Shown here piece by piece: positions 1 to 6,937 of a stretch of DNA of 17,765 bases. Under the pieces are notes generated by a model. It saw only the letters and a program-made list of their open reading frames with translations. It had not been told where the DNA came from and did no database searches. How positions within the stretch are numbered: the first letter of the stretch is position 1; every line of letters begins with the position of its first letter. Source of the stretch: JBEBVQ01 sp964636205 (lineage in GTDB: Bacteria; Bacteroidota; Bacteroidia; Chitinophagales; Chitinophagaceae); assembly GCA_964636205.1 (NCBI GenBank), contig CAZWPF010000064.1:1-17765 (forward strand), written 5' to 3'. Position numbers and translations under genes: made by a program.

Positions 1-1087
1 ATTCTATCAAATCAGGATTTTGAGTCAGGGAATGAGATTTTCCTCCCGGAGCTAATTGTGACCTCATTCTTGCAACCTGCCCATTGGTAAACATATGCAT
101 ACAACCATCATCCACATAGTCCATAAAATTCATAAACATTTCCCCTCCTGTGCTATTGTCGCAATTGGTTTTAGGGAAATTGGGACAGGAGTAATTTGCG
201 TCATTTTGGATGGGTGTATCATCAATTCCATCATCGGTATTACATCCTGTTTGAATCCCCCAGATATGGTCGACTTCGAAAAAATGACCAATTTCGTGGG
301 TGGCTGTACGGCCCTTATCTAATTCTCGCTGAAAGAAGAAGTCCATTGGAGACCCTCTTCTACCCAGTACACCATAAGTAAGAACAACGCCAACTTCTTC
401 CGGATAACGGGAAAGAATTTGCCCTTGGTTGGTAAAGCTGGGAGGCGTGGTGATCCCGATCACACCTTCTCGGTTGTTCTCGGTAATCCGCACTACCCAA
501 ACATTCAAAAACTTATCGGTAGGCCAGGCTGCTAATCCTTTCGGAGTATCATATTTGGCATCGCTGCAGAAGAAGCGTGAGCCTTCGCGACCGGAATAAA
601 TATCATATATCGTATCTACCCCCGGAGCCAACACTTTTAGCTGATAACCAGGGAACGCCCCACCAGTAATATAATGGCGACGAGCCATGCCAAACTTGAT
701 CTTGGCATTACCATAGCGAGATTTAAAAACCTCAGGAATTTTACTCGCATCTGCATTTCCTGCGTTATAATCTTCGTTCAACACATCGATTTGCGATGAC
801 AGGCGACGCTCCAGTCCTCCCACACCCCCCAATTTGGCTAATTGAGATTCGGTAACAACTATATGAAATACCACAGGAATCACTACTTCTGAGTATTCTT
901 CAGTCACAGCTGCCTGTCGCTGAGTGGCATCCATCCCATTAGCAGGTAAAAATGCCGGTAACATTGAAGGATTATGAGTTGCCACATGAGCTCTGACAGC
1001 GTCGATGCCGCAACGGACAGGGTTTGTCTGCGCCATGGCACTAAAAAAGCCGGTACCCAATGCCGCAACTAATAAAAATTTTCTCAT
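1..1087 (-). CDS. Secreted M43 pappalysin/cytophagalysin-like zinc metalloprotease (3' end outside window)
   Basis: The reading frame starts at 1087 (MRKFLLVAAL...) and stays open to base 1, so about 362 residues are visible and the C-terminus lies beyond the left edge. Residues 1 to about 20 are a signal peptide ending in SAMAQ. The zinc site HEIGHFFEVDH is at residues 264-274, matching the HEXXHXXGXXH consensus except that Glu271 stands where Gly is usual. It is followed by a cysteine-containing GIDDTP segment and a Met-turn MNFMDY (319-324), all typical of family M43. The protein should be exported to hydrolyse peptide bonds outside the cell. Family members in Bacteroidota often carry a T9SS sorting domain at the C-terminus, which cannot be checked here. 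No exact TAnnTTTG box was found upstream; TATCTTTA on the minus strand near 1113-1120 is a weak candidate. Confidence 0.9.
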   Translation of the reverse strand, partial: MRKFLLVAALGTGFFSAMAQTNPVRCGIDAVRAHVATHNPSMLPAFLPANGMDATQRQAAVTEEYSEVVIPVVFHIVVTESQLAKLGGVGGLERRLSSQIDVLNEDYNAGNADASKIPEVFKSRYGNAKIKFGMARRHYITGGAFPGYQLKVLAPGVDTIYDIYSGREGSRFFCSDAKYDTPKGLAAWPTDKFLNVWVVRITENNREGVIGITTPPSFTNQGQILSRYPEEVGVVLTYGVLGRRGSPMDFFFQRELDKGRTATHEIGHFFEVDHIWGIQTGCNTDDGIDDTPIQNDANYSCPNFPKTNCDNSTGGEMFMNFMDYVDDGCMHMFTNGQVARMRSQLAPGGKSHSLTQNPDLIE

Positions 1088-1256
1088 GAATTTAGGTAAA
1101 ACGTAAAACAAGTAAAGATATGCTTTCTGGTAAAATTACATTAACTATCGACTTTCCCACAAATAAACAATGAATCAATCCATTATACAAATGATAGCTA
1201 AATACGCCAATCTTACACAGAGTTTATGGAAATAAGTAAAATTGAATTTATACCCC

Positions 1257-1264
1257 TATTTTTG
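1257..1264 (+). promoter_or_regulatory. Candidate -7 box for the acyl carrier protein gene
   Basis: TATTTTTG matches the Bacteroidota -7 consensus TAnnTTTG and lies 18 bases before the ATG at 1283. No well-spaced -33 TTTG was found: the nearest TTG (1242-1244) is only 12 bases away. The box argues that translation starts at 1283 rather than at the upstream in-frame ATG at 1226, because transcription would begin after that codon. Confidence 0.4.
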
Positions 1265-1282
1265 CCGCACAGTGAAAATATC

Positions 1283-1540
1283 ATGGAAGATCTGAAACTT
1301 ACGCTCAAACAACAGATAATTGAAGCATTGAACCTCCAAGGCATGAAGTCCGAAGATATCGGAGATGATACTCCCCTATTCGGTGAAGGTCTCGGATTGG
1401 ACAGCATCGATTCGCTAGAATTAATGGTATTATTGGAACGTAACTACGGCATTAAAATAGAAGATGCCAGAGAAGGGAGAAAGGTACTGACTTCTGTAGC
1501 TACTATGGCAGAGTACATCCAACAACACCGCACGATTTAA
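1283..1540 (+). CDS. Acyl carrier protein (phosphopantetheine-binding)
   Basis: An 85-residue acidic protein of normal ACP length. The motif GLGLDSIDSLEL contains Ser41, the expected 4'-phosphopantetheine attachment site, after a first helix (about 4-18) and an acidic loop (DDTPLFGEGL). The holo-protein would carry acyl intermediates as thioesters in the cytoplasm. The LFGEGLGLDSID pattern resembles ACPs of aryl-polyene/flexirubin-type pathways more than the housekeeping fatty-acid AcpP, whose motif is usually DLGADSLD. That comparison is from memory. An in-frame ATG at 1226 would add 19 residues (MEISKIEFIPLF...) unlike any ACP N-terminus and lies before the promoter-like box, so 1283 is preferred. 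No ketosynthase, thioesterase or acyl ligase is nearby, and the gene on its right is convergent, so its partners must be elsewhere. Confidence 0.88.
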   Translation: MEDLKLTLKQQIIEALNLQGMKSEDIGDDTPLFGEGLGLDSIDSLELMVLLERNYGIKIEDAREGRKVLTSVATMAEYIQQHRTI

Positions 1541-1569
1541 TTTATTTTAATGATCGGTTTCAGACTGGA

Positions 1570-2148
1570 TTAATCTTGCCTGGCGTAAAAAACAGGCAAA
1601 GGATATCCGAGTCCGTCCATAATCTGCTCCAGATCCGGTTCATCCAAGGGATGATACCTCCTGTTGATATTAAAACCGTTTATCTTTGCCCATGTCTGCC
1701 ATTTCATTGCAGTAATGGGGTTCTTGAATTCCGAAAGGATTTCATAAATGTTCAGACCGGTCTGCCTTGCAATTAATTTTACTAGTAACACTCCCTGAGT
1801 GGTATTTAAATCCCTTATCTGGTCTTCAAAACGGGTCCGTACCAACTCTTCCTTTTCACGTACAAATTCTTTCCGCGAACGACGGTCGAGTTCTTCGGTA
1901 TTCAAATACTCGTCGATCTCTGAAAATAATTTAACCGCCTCGTCTAAATAAGGTAAAATCGAAATGACATAGTGCCGCATCTGGTTGTACCGATAGCGAA
2001 CAGTATCGTTTTCCCAATTCCGCTGACTCACCACGTTCACCGTTTCTAACTGCACCAGGATCTGTCGATCCGACTCCCGCTCATCTGGTAACTGAGCCTG
2101 CGCCGCAAATCCTGAAAATAGCGTCAACAATAAAAATGACCACTTCAT
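1570..2148 (-). CDS. Exported DUF4294 family protein
   Basis: The 192-residue protein starts at 2148 with a signal peptide (MKWSFLLLTLFSGFAAQA, cleavage before Gln19). The frame stays open to 2337, but the extra N-terminal residues would put the signal peptide inside the protein and overlap the divergent gene at 2235, so the internal start was chosen. The body is charged and mainly helical: RYRYNQMRHYVISILPYLDEA (split here as RYRYNQMRHY and VISILPYLDEA), then a Lys/Glu/Arg-rich stretch, then TTQGVLLVKLIARQTG, then MKWQTWAKINGFNI. This is the DUF4294 layout known across Bacteroidota, whose function is unknown. It converges with the ACP gene; 29 bases separate the stop codons. Confidence 0.8.
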   Translation of the reverse strand: MKWSFLLLTLFSGFAAQAQLPDERESDRQILVQLETVNVVSQRNWENDTVRYRYNQMRHYVISILPYLDEAVKLFSEIDEYLNTEELDRRSRKEFVREKEELVRTRFEDQIRDLNTTQGVLLVKLIARQTGLNIYEILSEFKNPITAMKWQTWAKINGFNINRRYHPLDEPDLEQIMDGLGYPLPVFYARQD

Positions 2149-2214
2149 GTTTATGTAAATTACAATATTCATACCAGTTTCCATTACGTTGATTATCAAA
2201 CTAAAAATTCTTCT

Positions 2215-2222
2215 TAACTTTC
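2215..2222 (+). promoter_or_regulatory. Candidate -7 box for the four-gene plus-strand operon
   Basis: TAACTTTC matches TAnnTTTG at all but the last base and lies 12 bases before the ATG at 2235. A TTG at 2189-2191 is 23 bases upstream, at the long end of the spacing seen in this phylum. The transcript leader would be very short. The evidence is pattern match and position only. Confidence 0.3.
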
Positions 2223-2234
2223 GGTTTTTCAAAA

Positions 2235-2642
2235 ATGAAAATGAAAAGATTAGTAAGATTGCTAATTCCGATCCTTTTGGCATTGCTAGTACTGGGTTAT
2301 TTCGCATTAAAGCCGGGTGGACATAAAACAAATGCACCGGGAATTCCTATCACCGCTGCCATGCTTTACCAAATGTACCAAGAGAATGAAACTACAGCCA
2401 ATGATCAGTTTTTGGGTCAAATTCTGGAGGTATCAGGAGTGATAAGTGACATCTCTACCAATCAGGACGGCGAAATGGTGGTTTCTTTGCATACCAACGA
2501 TCCTGCTACTCATGTCATTTGCACCTTTATTGAGCCGGTCGATGATATCCAAGTGGAACAACACATTGTCGCGAAAGGATATTGCGCCGGAATTCTAATG
2601 GATGTAATGCTCACTGATTGTGTGTTGTTATCAGCCAATTAA
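2235..2642 (+). CDS. Membrane-anchored OB-fold protein, tRNA_anti-like family
   Basis: A 135-residue protein with a basic N-terminus (MKMKRLVR), one hydrophobic helix (about 7-23) and no clear cleavage site, so it is probably anchored with its C-terminal domain outside the cytoplasm. Residues about 40-135 read as a small beta-barrel: an ITAAMLYQMYQENE helix, then GQILEVSGVISDI, VVSLHTN, VICTFIEP, a VKG-like VAKGYCAG and VMLTDCVLL. This order fits the tRNA_anti-like OB-fold family common in Bacteroidota; despite the name, binding of tRNA is not established there. ATG codons at 2235 and 2241 are both possible starts. It is the first of four close genes; the next starts 28 bases after its stop. 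Confidence 0.72.
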   Translation: MKMKRLVRLLIPILLALLVLGYFALKPGGHKTNAPGIPITAAMLYQMYQENETTANDQFLGQILEVSGVISDISTNQDGEMVVSLHTNDPATHVICTFIEPVDDIQVEQHIVAKGYCAGILMDVMLTDCVLLSAN

Positions 2643-2670
2643 ATACCCATATTTTATTAAATTGTACCTC

Positions 2671-3051
2671 ATGAAAAAAATGCTCCTATCAACCCTTACT
2701 ATAGCATTATTTGCTGCCGGTTTTACTAGTTGCTACAATGATAATCGGGAAGATCTCTATCCTGCAATTCAAGATTGTGATACCGCAAATGTTTCGTATT
2801 CAGCATTTATCGCACCTTTAATGGCCAGCTCCTGTGCCACAAGTGGCTGCCATGACGCAGCTACCGCTTCTTTTGCGATTATTCTAGAAACTTATGAAGA
2901 TGTAAAAGACGTAGCGTTGAACGGAAAAATGTTGTCCTCCATCAATCACGAAGGAGGATCCTATCCTATGCCGCAAGATGCTCCCAAACTCGACGATTGT
3001 ACCATTGCCAAGGTGAGATCTTGGATCAATGCCGGCGCTCCTGAAAATTAG
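2671..3051 (+). CDS. Cytochrome-c-like lipoprotein with a CX4CH motif
   Basis: A 126-residue protein. The signal ends at GFTSC, so Cys21 is a likely lipidated residue and the protein should be tethered to a membrane outside the cytoplasm. The body follows the layout of small cytochrome-c-like domains: YSAFIAPLMASSC, then CATSGCH at 55-61, a LETYEDV stretch, YPMP with Met100 as a possible distal heme ligand, and a C-terminal VRSWINAGAPEN. The heme motif has four residues between the cysteines instead of two, so heme attachment is inferred. Cys36 and Cys110 could form a disulfide. The start at 2671 was chosen over an in-frame upstream ATG at 2620 because it begins the signal peptide directly and avoids overlap with the preceding gene. 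Confidence 0.72.
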   Translation: MKKMLLSTLTIALFAAGFTSCYNDNREDLYPAIQDCDTANVSYSAFIAPLMASSCATSGCHDAATASFAIILETYEDVKDVALNGKMLSSINHEGGSYPMPQDAPKLDDCTIAKVRSWINAGAPEN

Positions 3052-3099
3052 GAAGACCGCCCGCAAATCATCCTTTTACTGTTCTCAAACCCGGAATCA

Positions 3100-3642
3100 A
3101 TGCGTTATCTATTTATATTTTCTTTATTATTCCTAATCAATCCTGCGTCTGCACAACAATTGCAAACGCGCACGGGACAAATCAGTTTTTTCTCCGAAAC
3201 TCCATTGGAAAATATCGAGGCGGTCAGCAACCAGTCGGCCGCTATGCTCCACACCGAGTCCGGAAAATTGGTCGTGCAAATGTTAGTTAAAAGCTTCCGT
3301 TTTAAAAAGAAGTTGATGGAAGAGCATTTTAACGAAAACTATATGGAGAGCGATAAATTTCCAAAGGCCGGGTTCGACGGTGTTATCGAAAATATTCATT
3401 CAGTAGATTTCCAAAATGATGGCGAATACCCGGTTACCGCAATTGGCAAGTTAACCATGCACGGAGTGACCAAGGAGGTGAAAGTACCGGGCAGCCTGAT
3501 CGTTCGTAACGGTCAGGTAACTGCAAAAGCCAGTTTTATTGTAAAGCCGGAGGATCATGAAATTAAAATCCCCTCCATCGTTCGTAAAAATATTGCTGAA
3601 AAAATATCCGTTACCGTCAATCTAGTGATGCATGAAAAATAA
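3100..3642 (+). CDS. YceI-like periplasmic lipocalin-fold protein
   Basis: A 180-residue exported protein. Residues 1-18 (MRYLFIFSLLFLINPASA) are a signal peptide. The mature part keeps the YceI pattern: GQISFFSETPLENIEAVS, a SFRFKKKLMEEHFNENYM segment, SDKFPKAGFDG, then GKLTMHGVTKEVKVPG and a C-terminal strand. YceI proteins form a lipocalin-like barrel that holds isoprenoid or other hydrophobic ligands; the ligand here is unknown. The N-terminal 'H..F...H' part of classical YceI is missing, as in many short Bacteroidota members. It lies 48 bases after the cytochrome-like gene and 28 bases before the DUF5777 gene, suggesting co-transcription. Confidence 0.85.
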   Translation: MRYLFIFSLLFLINPASAQQLQTRTGQISFFSETPLENIEAVSNQSAAMLHTESGKLVVQMLVKSFRFKKKLMEEHFNENYMESDKFPKAGFDGVIENIHSVDFQNDGEYPVTAIGKLTMHGVTKEVKVPGSLIVRNGQVTAKASFIVKPEDHEIKIPSIVRKNIAEKISVTVNLVMHEK

Positions 3643-3670
3643 TCTTTCTCCCACCTCAAATAAATCCGTC

Positions 3671-4558
3671 ATGAATAAATTATTCGCTGCAACTCTGATC
3701 TTGTCTGTTGCTGCATCTTCATCTCTTTACGCACAAGAAGAAATCGATCTGCTCTCAGGCAGTCAGCGTGAATATACCATAGCCAGTTTCAAAACTACGC
3801 GCCTGATCAACGGTCATAGCATTGAGAATACCGCTGCCGGGGTGCTGGACTTTAAAATTTCACACAGATTTGGACGTATCGATGGCGGTCTGCAGGAATG
3901 GTTTGGCTTAGACGGTGCAACTATCCGACTAGGCTTGGATTATGGGGTGACCGATTGGTTGACCGTTGGTATGGGTAGAAGTTCCTACCAGAAAGAGTAT
4001 GATGGCTACCTGAAGGCAAAATTGCTGCGTCAAACTACAGATGACCATATGCCACTTAGCTTGAGCTATATCGGCGCCATGTCGATCAGTTCTATGGCCG
4101 CGCCAAAATTAGCGCCCGGTCAGGAATGGCTTTTCAGTAATCGGATGTTTTTCGCCAACCAATTGCTGATTGCCAGAAAATTCAACGACTGGCTTTCTCT
4201 GCAGTTGATGCCGACCCATGTCCACTACAATCTGGTGAATACGCGTAATGACCCGAACGATGTAATCGCTCTGGGTATCGGAGGCAGGGTGAAACTATCA
4301 AATCGAATCACACTCAATGCGGAATACTACTACCAATTGCCTGATTTCCAACAACAGGGCATGAAAAATGCACTGTCTGTAGGCGTAGATATCGAAACCG
4401 GTGGCCACGTTTTCCAATTGCATCTGACTAATGCAACCGGTATGACCGAACGTACTTTTATCGGTCAGACGATAGATAAATGGAATAATGGAGGTATGCA
4501 CTTTGGCTTTAATATCTCCCGCGTATTCACCATCGTAACGCCGAAGGAACTCAGGTAG
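3671..4558 (+). CDS. DUF5777 family outer-membrane beta-barrel protein
   Basis: The 295-residue protein starts at 3671 with signal peptide MNKLFAATLILSVAASSSLYA; an in-frame ATG at 3632 would overlap the YceI gene and put a hydrophilic leader before the signal. The mature sequence is a run of amphipathic strands with FKTTRLINGHSIENTAAG, LDFKISHRFGRIDGG, then a GLDYGVTDWLTVGMGRSS strand pair. Near the end it has HVFQLHLTNATGMTERTFIG and NISRVFTI. This agrees with DUF5777 barrels of Bacteroidota, which have no known function. It is last in the 2235-4558 operon, so the barrel and the heme-like lipoprotein are probably expressed together. No hairpin terminator is visible after its stop. Confidence 0.8.
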   Translation: MNKLFAATLILSVAASSSLYAQEEIDLLSGSQREYTIASFKTTRLINGHSIENTAAGVLDFKISHRFGRIDGGLQEWFGLDGATIRLGLDYGVTDWLTVGMGRSSYQKEYDGYLKAKLLRQTTDDHMPLSLSYIGAMSISSMAAPKLAPGQEWLFSNRMFFANQLLIARKFNDWLSLQLMPTHVHYNLVNTRNDPNDVIALGIGGRVKLSNRITLNAEYYYQLPDFQQQGMKNALSVGVDIETGGHVFQLHLTNATGMTERTFIGQTIDKWNNGGMHFGFNISRVFTIVTPKELR

Positions 4559-4603
4559 TTAGACAATTTATCCACACGCATTTTTTTGTAATTTAGTAGA
4601 GCA

Positions 4604-4611
4604 TACCTTTG
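4604..4611 (+). promoter_or_regulatory. Candidate -7 box of the riboswitch transcript
   Basis: TACCTTTG is an exact match to TAnnTTTG and ends 5 bases before the first possible riboswitch stem, where a transcript start would be expected. TTTG at 4585-4588 is a possible -33 element, but the 15-base spacing is shorter than usual. Confidence 0.55.
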
Positions 4612-4616
4612 CCCCG

Positions 4617-4812
4617 CTGTTTGGTTCGGATGTGGCAAGTTTTGCCATGCCGATTAAAATGGGAAGTCCGGTGTAAGTCCGGCGCTATCCCCGTAGCTGT
4701 AATCCCGGCGTAACTCTATTACGCGAAATTTCCGGAAACAACATGCCACTGTATCATATTGGATATGGGAAGGCTTTCGGAAATTGGGTAAGCCAGAAGA
4801 CCTGCCTTACAG
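4617..4812 (+). promoter_or_regulatory. Cobalamin (B12) riboswitch
   Basis: The conserved core of the cobalamin riboswitch family is present in order. A small hairpin TGGCAA/TTGCCA (about 4632-4646) is followed by GATTAAAATGGGAAGTCCGG, CCGGCGCTATCCCCG, CTGTAATCCC, a GCGTAA/TTACGC arm, ATGCCACTG, TGGGAAGGC and the B12 box AGCCAGAAGACCTGCC (4791-4806). CTGT (4617-4620) can pair with ACAG (4809-4812) as a short closing stem, which sets the limits given; the true ends may differ by some bases. It should bind a cobalamin and lower expression of the transcript downstream. That transcript reads into the T9SS protein gene at 4948; no btuB-like or cobalamin biosynthesis gene follows on this strand. 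Confidence 0.93.
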
Positions 4813-4822
4813 ATGTTCACTG

Positions 4823-4845
4823 TTTGCTTTCGGAGGAAAAGCAAA
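4823..4845 (+). promoter_or_regulatory. Hairpin after the riboswitch, possible expression platform
   Basis: TTTGCTTT (4823-4830) and AAAGCAAA (4838-4845) form a perfect 8-bp stem around the loop CGGAGGA. It starts 10 bases after the riboswitch closing stem. No run of T follows, so it is not a typical intrinsic terminator. It may correspond to the P13-type hairpin or a switching element; this is inference. Confidence 0.45.
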
Positions 4846-4909
4846 GGTGGGGTCTGCTTTCTGTGGCTAATAGTTATCTGTATCCTACCTTTTCTTGCTC
4901 TGTGCTTCA

Positions 4910-4943
4910 GTGTATAAATGTGTTTTTTTCACCTTTAATACAC
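4910..4943 (+). promoter_or_regulatory. Hairpin just before the start codon at 4948
   Basis: GTGTAT (4910-4915) pairs with ATACAC (4938-4943), enclosing a shorter GTG/CAC pairing around a run of seven T. The stem ends 4 bases before the ATG, so it could shield the ribosome landing site and link B12 binding to translation. The remaining leader between 4846 and 4909 shows nothing else I can name. Confidence 0.35.
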
Positions 4944-4947
4944 ATAT

Positions 4948-6795
4948 ATGAAACACGGATTCACAAGCGCAATACTGCTGCTGACAGTATTACTGCAATT
5001 AAACGTTTCAGCGCAATACAATCGCCCTGAAAATCGAATTTGGGCATTAGGCAACACTGGTGGATTAGACTTCAGTAGCGGGGAGCCATCCACATTTCGC
5101 AGTAATCTCACAAGCACTTCTGAGGGGTCCGCTTCCGTTTGTGACACGGCAGGGAACCTCCTATTCTACACGAATGGCTCCACCATTTGGAATCGGGCTG
5201 GAAACACCATGCCGCATGGCATCAACTTCACAGGCGGAGGAAATTCTCTAACCACTTCCACAACTCAAGGTGCTGTTATCGTGCCGGTACCCGACACACC
5301 TAATAAATACTACATTTTTTCTTTAAGTGCTGTCTCTAACTGTAAATTGTACTGCAATAAAGTTGATATCACGCTCGATGGAGGCTTGGGTGATATCGAC
5401 ACGAGTTTTAGCCTATATAAAACCCGCATCGACTCTAACCTTACGGAAAAAATGATTGCCATCGCAGGTTGCCGAAATAATGTTTGGCTACTTGTGCGTT
5501 CCGACACAGGGCGGTTTTTCAAAGCGTATGAAATAACCAGCCAAGGCATCAATCTCAATCCGGTAATCTCGTATGCTGGTCAATTCCCTCCGGCTTACTA
5601 TCGTCAAGGCGTTATGAAAGTATCGCCCAACCGACAACGTATAATGACCTGCAATTTCAGGGCAGCTGGCCCAACTGATGCCGGGCTTGAGATATTTGAT
5701 TTTGACTATTCGACAGGAATTGTCTCCAACGCCTTGCTTATAGATACATTTTCCTATTACGGCGGTACATTTTCACCCGACAACTCCAAGCTCTATGCGC
5801 AGACAACAGCAGAAATGAATAAAGGCACCGTATATCAATTTGACCTCTCCCATTCCTCCCCGATGCTTACAAAAACCCCTCTGGGACCGTCTGGGCAATA
5901 CACCGATATGAAATTGGCCCCCGATGGAAAAATATATTTTGGTGCGCTGGCTGGGAGTCCCGGGTTTAGCAACTATATGTATATGGGTCGGATCAATGCA
6001 CCTAACCTTGCCGGAATAGCATGCGACTTTCAAGATTCTGTTACGGCTTTAAGACTCGTCAATGTAGCCGGTACCGCGGGTTCGCTCACTCAGGGTTTGC
6101 CCAACGAAGTGCAGGTACCTTCGGCTAGCGCTGACACTGCAATTTTTACTACCGATACTCTTATTTGTTCTTCATTTACACCTTTCAAAGTTTTTGCACC
6201 TGCAAACGCGCAGTACTTCATTTGGCAGGATGGAAGCACTGACAGTACGTACACGATTACGCAACACGGCCACTATAGTGTTAAAAGCCTTAACCCATGC
6301 CCTCGAATCGATCACTTTATCATTCGTGGCAATGACTTTCCCAAAGGTGCTTGGCACATATCTGTTAACGGGAATACACTCAGTACAAGCGAAATATTCG
6401 AATCGTACCAATGGTTTCGTGATGGGCAACCGATTCCTGGCGCAACCAGCAGGACGTTTTCCGTATCCGATAATGGATGGCATTCCGTCAAAGTGATCAC
6501 CGGTGAATGCTCTGATTCAGCATCTTACTTCATCAACAACGTTGGCCTCAACTCTCCGGAAACCTCTAATCGGATTCGAATATACCCCAACCCCGCTACT
6601 CATACAATACAGATACATGCTACAATCCAGGTTGTGGCGTCTATATATAGCCTGGATGGACGTATGCTAATGGAGCACGCATCCAACTCACCCATAGACA
6701 TAAGCATGTTGCCTCCTGGGACGTATTTGATACGCTTAGCAGACGAACGAAAAAATCCACTTTACAATGACCGATTGATTAAGACCTCAAATTAG
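4948..6795 (+). CDS. T9SS-secreted protein with propeller-like and Ig-like regions, downstream of a B12 riboswitch
   Basis: A 615-residue protein with a signal peptide (1-22, ending NVSA). The first two thirds show repeated propeller-like signatures: MKVSPNRQRI (from 223), TFSPDNSKLY (from 274) and KLAPDGKIYFG (from 322), followed by a GLPNEVQ segment, as in many secreted Bacteroidota propeller proteins. Two Ig-like segments follow, around WQDGSTDSTYTI (from 426) and YQWFRDGQPIPGAT (from 487). Residues about 542-615 (RIRIYPNPATHTIQIH...) are a type A T9SS sorting domain, so the protein should cross the outer membrane and be attached to the surface or released. No lipobox is present. The riboswitch and 135-base leader point into this gene and a hairpin terminator follows it, so it appears to be the only regulated gene. 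Ligand and role are unknown; a BtuG-like part in cobalamin capture is a hypothesis. Confidence 0.85.
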   Translation: MKHGFTSAILLLTVLLQLNVSAQYNRPENRIWALGNTGGLDFSSGEPSTFRSNLTSTSEGSASVCDTAGNLLFYTNGSTIWNRAGNTMPHGINFTGGGNSLTTSTTQGAVIVPVPDTPNKYYIFSLSAVSNCKLYCNKVDITLDGGLGDIDTSFSLYKTRIDSNLTEKMIAIAGCRNNVWLLVRSDTGRFFKAYEITSQGINLNPVISYAGQFPPAYYRQGVMKVSPNRQRIMTCNFRAAGPTDAGLEIFDFDYSTGIVSNALLIDTFSYYGGTFSPDNSKLYAQTTAEMNKGTVYQFDLSHSSPMLTKTPLGPSGQYTDMKLAPDGKIYFGALAGSPGFSNYMYMGRINAPNLAGIACDFQDSVTALRLVNVAGTAGSLTQGLPNEVQVPSASADTAIFTTDTLICSSFTPFKVFAPANAQYFIWQDGSTDSTYTITQHGHYSVKSLNPCPRIDHFIIRGNDFPKGAWHISVNGNTLSTSEIFESYQWFRDGQPIPGATSRTFSVSDNGWHSVKVITGECSDSASYFINNVGLNSPETSNRIRIYPNPATHTIQIHATIQVVASIYSLDGRMLMEHASNSPIDISMLPPGTYLIRLADERKNPLYNDRLIKTSN

Positions 6796-6821
6796 TAACT
6801 ACGTATGTAGTAGCAACCGGT

Positions 6822-6845
6822 AGAGTGACTCATACGGGTCACTCT
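6822..6845. terminator. Hairpin terminator between convergent transcripts
   Basis: AGAGTGAC (6822-6829) and GTCACTCT (6838-6845) form a perfect 8-bp stem with an 8-base loop, 27 bases after the stop of the T9SS gene. The tract that follows (ATTCTTATAAAA) is only moderately T-rich. It lies between convergent genes and could serve both directions. Confidence 0.6.
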
Positions 6846-6937
6846 ATTCTTATAAAACGATTGCCCCTTCGGTGAAGACTTGCAATAAGCTTGTCATCAA
6901 ACCTTCGACCTAATGCAACGCAACTACTACGTGCTCA

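Noticed and set aside
95..381. Short plus-strand frames inside the M43 protease gene
   Set aside because: They are antisense to a well-supported protease frame and have no recognisable features.
1226..1282. Longer N-terminus of the acyl carrier protein from the ATG at 1226
   Set aside because: The added 19 residues do not resemble an ACP, and the best promoter box (1257-1264) lies inside this stretch.
1576..1599. TTGCCTG/CAGGCAA inverted repeat as a terminator for the acyl carrier protein gene
   Set aside because: It lies within the 3' coding end of the DUF4294 gene and no T run follows on either strand; a 7-bp chance repeat is plausible.
2149..2337. N-terminal extension of the DUF4294 protein
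   Set aside because: It would bury the signal peptide inside the protein and overlap the divergent gene at 2235.
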